Assembly (NCBI GenBank): GCA_050292445.1
Contig: JBNKLQ010000077.1
Location: forward strand, 1-22,710
Length of the DNA: 22,710 nt
Origin: Leptofilum sp050292445
GTDB taxonomy: Bacteria > Chloroflexota > Anaerolineae > Promineifilales > Promineifilaceae
Direction of reading: 5' to 3'
Shown here: one piece after another, positions 22,415 through 22,710 of the stretch
How the letters are laid out: each line of letters starts with the position of its first letter
Position numbering within the stretch: the stretch's first letter is position 1
Notes under the pieces: generated by a model
What the model saw: only the letters and a program-made list of their open reading frames with translations
Databases searched by the model: none
Told to the model about the DNA's origin: nothing
Program-made: the position numbers and the translations under genes

Positions 22415-22710
22415 TTAAGACTGGGTTGTGACCAAAAAGGCAAGTTCTGTCGCAAATTCAAACTTTTGTACTTGCCAGTTCCGTCCGTTCGCTAATTCTT
22501 CAAACTGCCTGGTGTAATTTTCCACCATCCCCTTGCTGCGTCCGCCCAAACTTTGTGCCGGATAGCTAATGAGGAGGAAACGGCCGTTTAACGCCTCAAT
22601 CAGGTTAACAGCCGCATTTTTGTCTACCTGCTCCAAGCAGGGCAGCGTTTTGAGGAGCAAAATCAGGTCGGCTGGTTCGGTAGGTGGATTGCCGATGATG
22701 TCGCGCTGTT
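22415..22710 (-). CDS. FmrO/Rmt-like 16S rRNA methyltransferase, 5' part cut by window edge
   Basis: Only the C-terminal 98 residues are inside the window; the frame is open to the right end. LLLKTLPCLEQ and, further on, SYPAQSLGGRSKGMVENY are close to the signature of aminoglycoside-resistance-type 16S rRNA (guanine-N7) methyltransferases (family pattern LllKtlPcLEqq...vSFPtrSLGGR.KGM...Y). Proteins of this fold use S-adenosylmethionine. Chromosomal members in environmental bacteria need not give resistance. An apparent TTG start at 22660 is internal. The gene converges with the flavodoxin gene across a 40-nt gap. Confidence 0.8.
   Translation of the reverse strand, partial: QRDIIGNPPTEPADLILLLKTLPCLEQVDKNAAVNLIEALNGRFLLISYPAQSLGGRSKGMVENYTRQFEELANGRNWQVQKFEFATELAFLVTTQS

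Larger units (their letters stand above)
333..22587. repeat. Highly iterated palindrome ACGGCCGT, 27 copies
   Basis: Copies begin at 333, 1292, 1496, 1590, 3365, 3576, 5477, 7377, 7713, 8131, 8392, 8670, 9843, 11434, 13128, 14067, 14721, 14776, 16647, 17512, 17931, 18781, 19393, 19682, 20387, 20481 and 22580 (hand count). Most extend to AACGGCCGTT or one base short of it. Near matches (GCGGCCGT, ACGGCCGA, ACGGCCGC) are also common. All 27 copies lie inside genes. Confidence 0.9.

Noticed and set aside
22415..22710. Acquired aminoglycoside-resistance gene
   Set aside because: Only the C-terminal third is visible, there is no mobile element nearby, and chromosomal relatives of this family are common in environmental bacteria.

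Overview
The window looks like chromosomal DNA of moderate G+C from a Chloroflexota bacterium, probably an Anaerolineae/Ardenticatenia-type lineage. This is inferred from gene content (a NACHT ATPase of the cyanobacterial/Chloroflexota type, an FmrO/Rmt-like 16S rRNA methyltransferase, multi-GAF FHA kinases, paired CPA2 antiporters) and from intergenic repeat style, not from a marker gene. No rRNA, tRNA, CRISPR array, transposase or phage gene was seen.

Layout. 1-1782: two leftward genes, a short histidine-kinase-like protein with a ruined ATPase domain (180-908) and an Fe-S type uracil-DNA glycosylase (1033-1776). 2131-3874: a rightward pair, a YihY/BrkB membrane protein and a Nudix hydrolase. 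3942-8448: a promoter followed by a tight four-gene operon (small two-helix membrane protein, TauE/SafE permease, tandem universal stress protein, SLC13 permease with four RCK_C domains), probably anion/sulfur-compound transport with a stress sensor. 8627-12277: amidohydrolase, membrane NACHT NTPase and a small pyrophosphatase-like protein, separated by hairpin repeats. 12420-18187: two tandem CPA2 cation/proton antiporter paralogues with RCK-like tails, followed after 8 nt by a membrane Ser/Thr kinase-like protein whose catalytic Asp is Asn and which carries an outer sulfatase-modifying-factor domain. 18399-20837: a convergent soluble FHA-GAF-GAF-PAS histidine kinase. 21355-22374: a flavodoxin fused to pentapeptide repeats. 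22415-22710: the C-terminal part of an rRNA methyltransferase cut by the window edge.

Two layers are not explained by the genes. First, the palindrome ACGGCCGT occurs 27 times by hand count (about 0.35 expected with equal base frequencies), in all three reading frames and in most genes: a highly iterated palindrome comparable to cyanobacterial HIP1. Second, nearly every intergenic gap holds an inverted repeat. One such repeat hides the ribosome-binding site of the NACHT gene, one folds as a three-way junction, the gap between the convergent genes holds nested inverted repeats, and a repeat tract of the same kind lies in frame inside the uracil-DNA glycosylase.

The most system-like unit is the antiporter-antiporter-pseudokinase operon next to the FHA histidine kinase: ion transport with nucleotide/ligand-sensing tails plus a transmembrane signalling protein.
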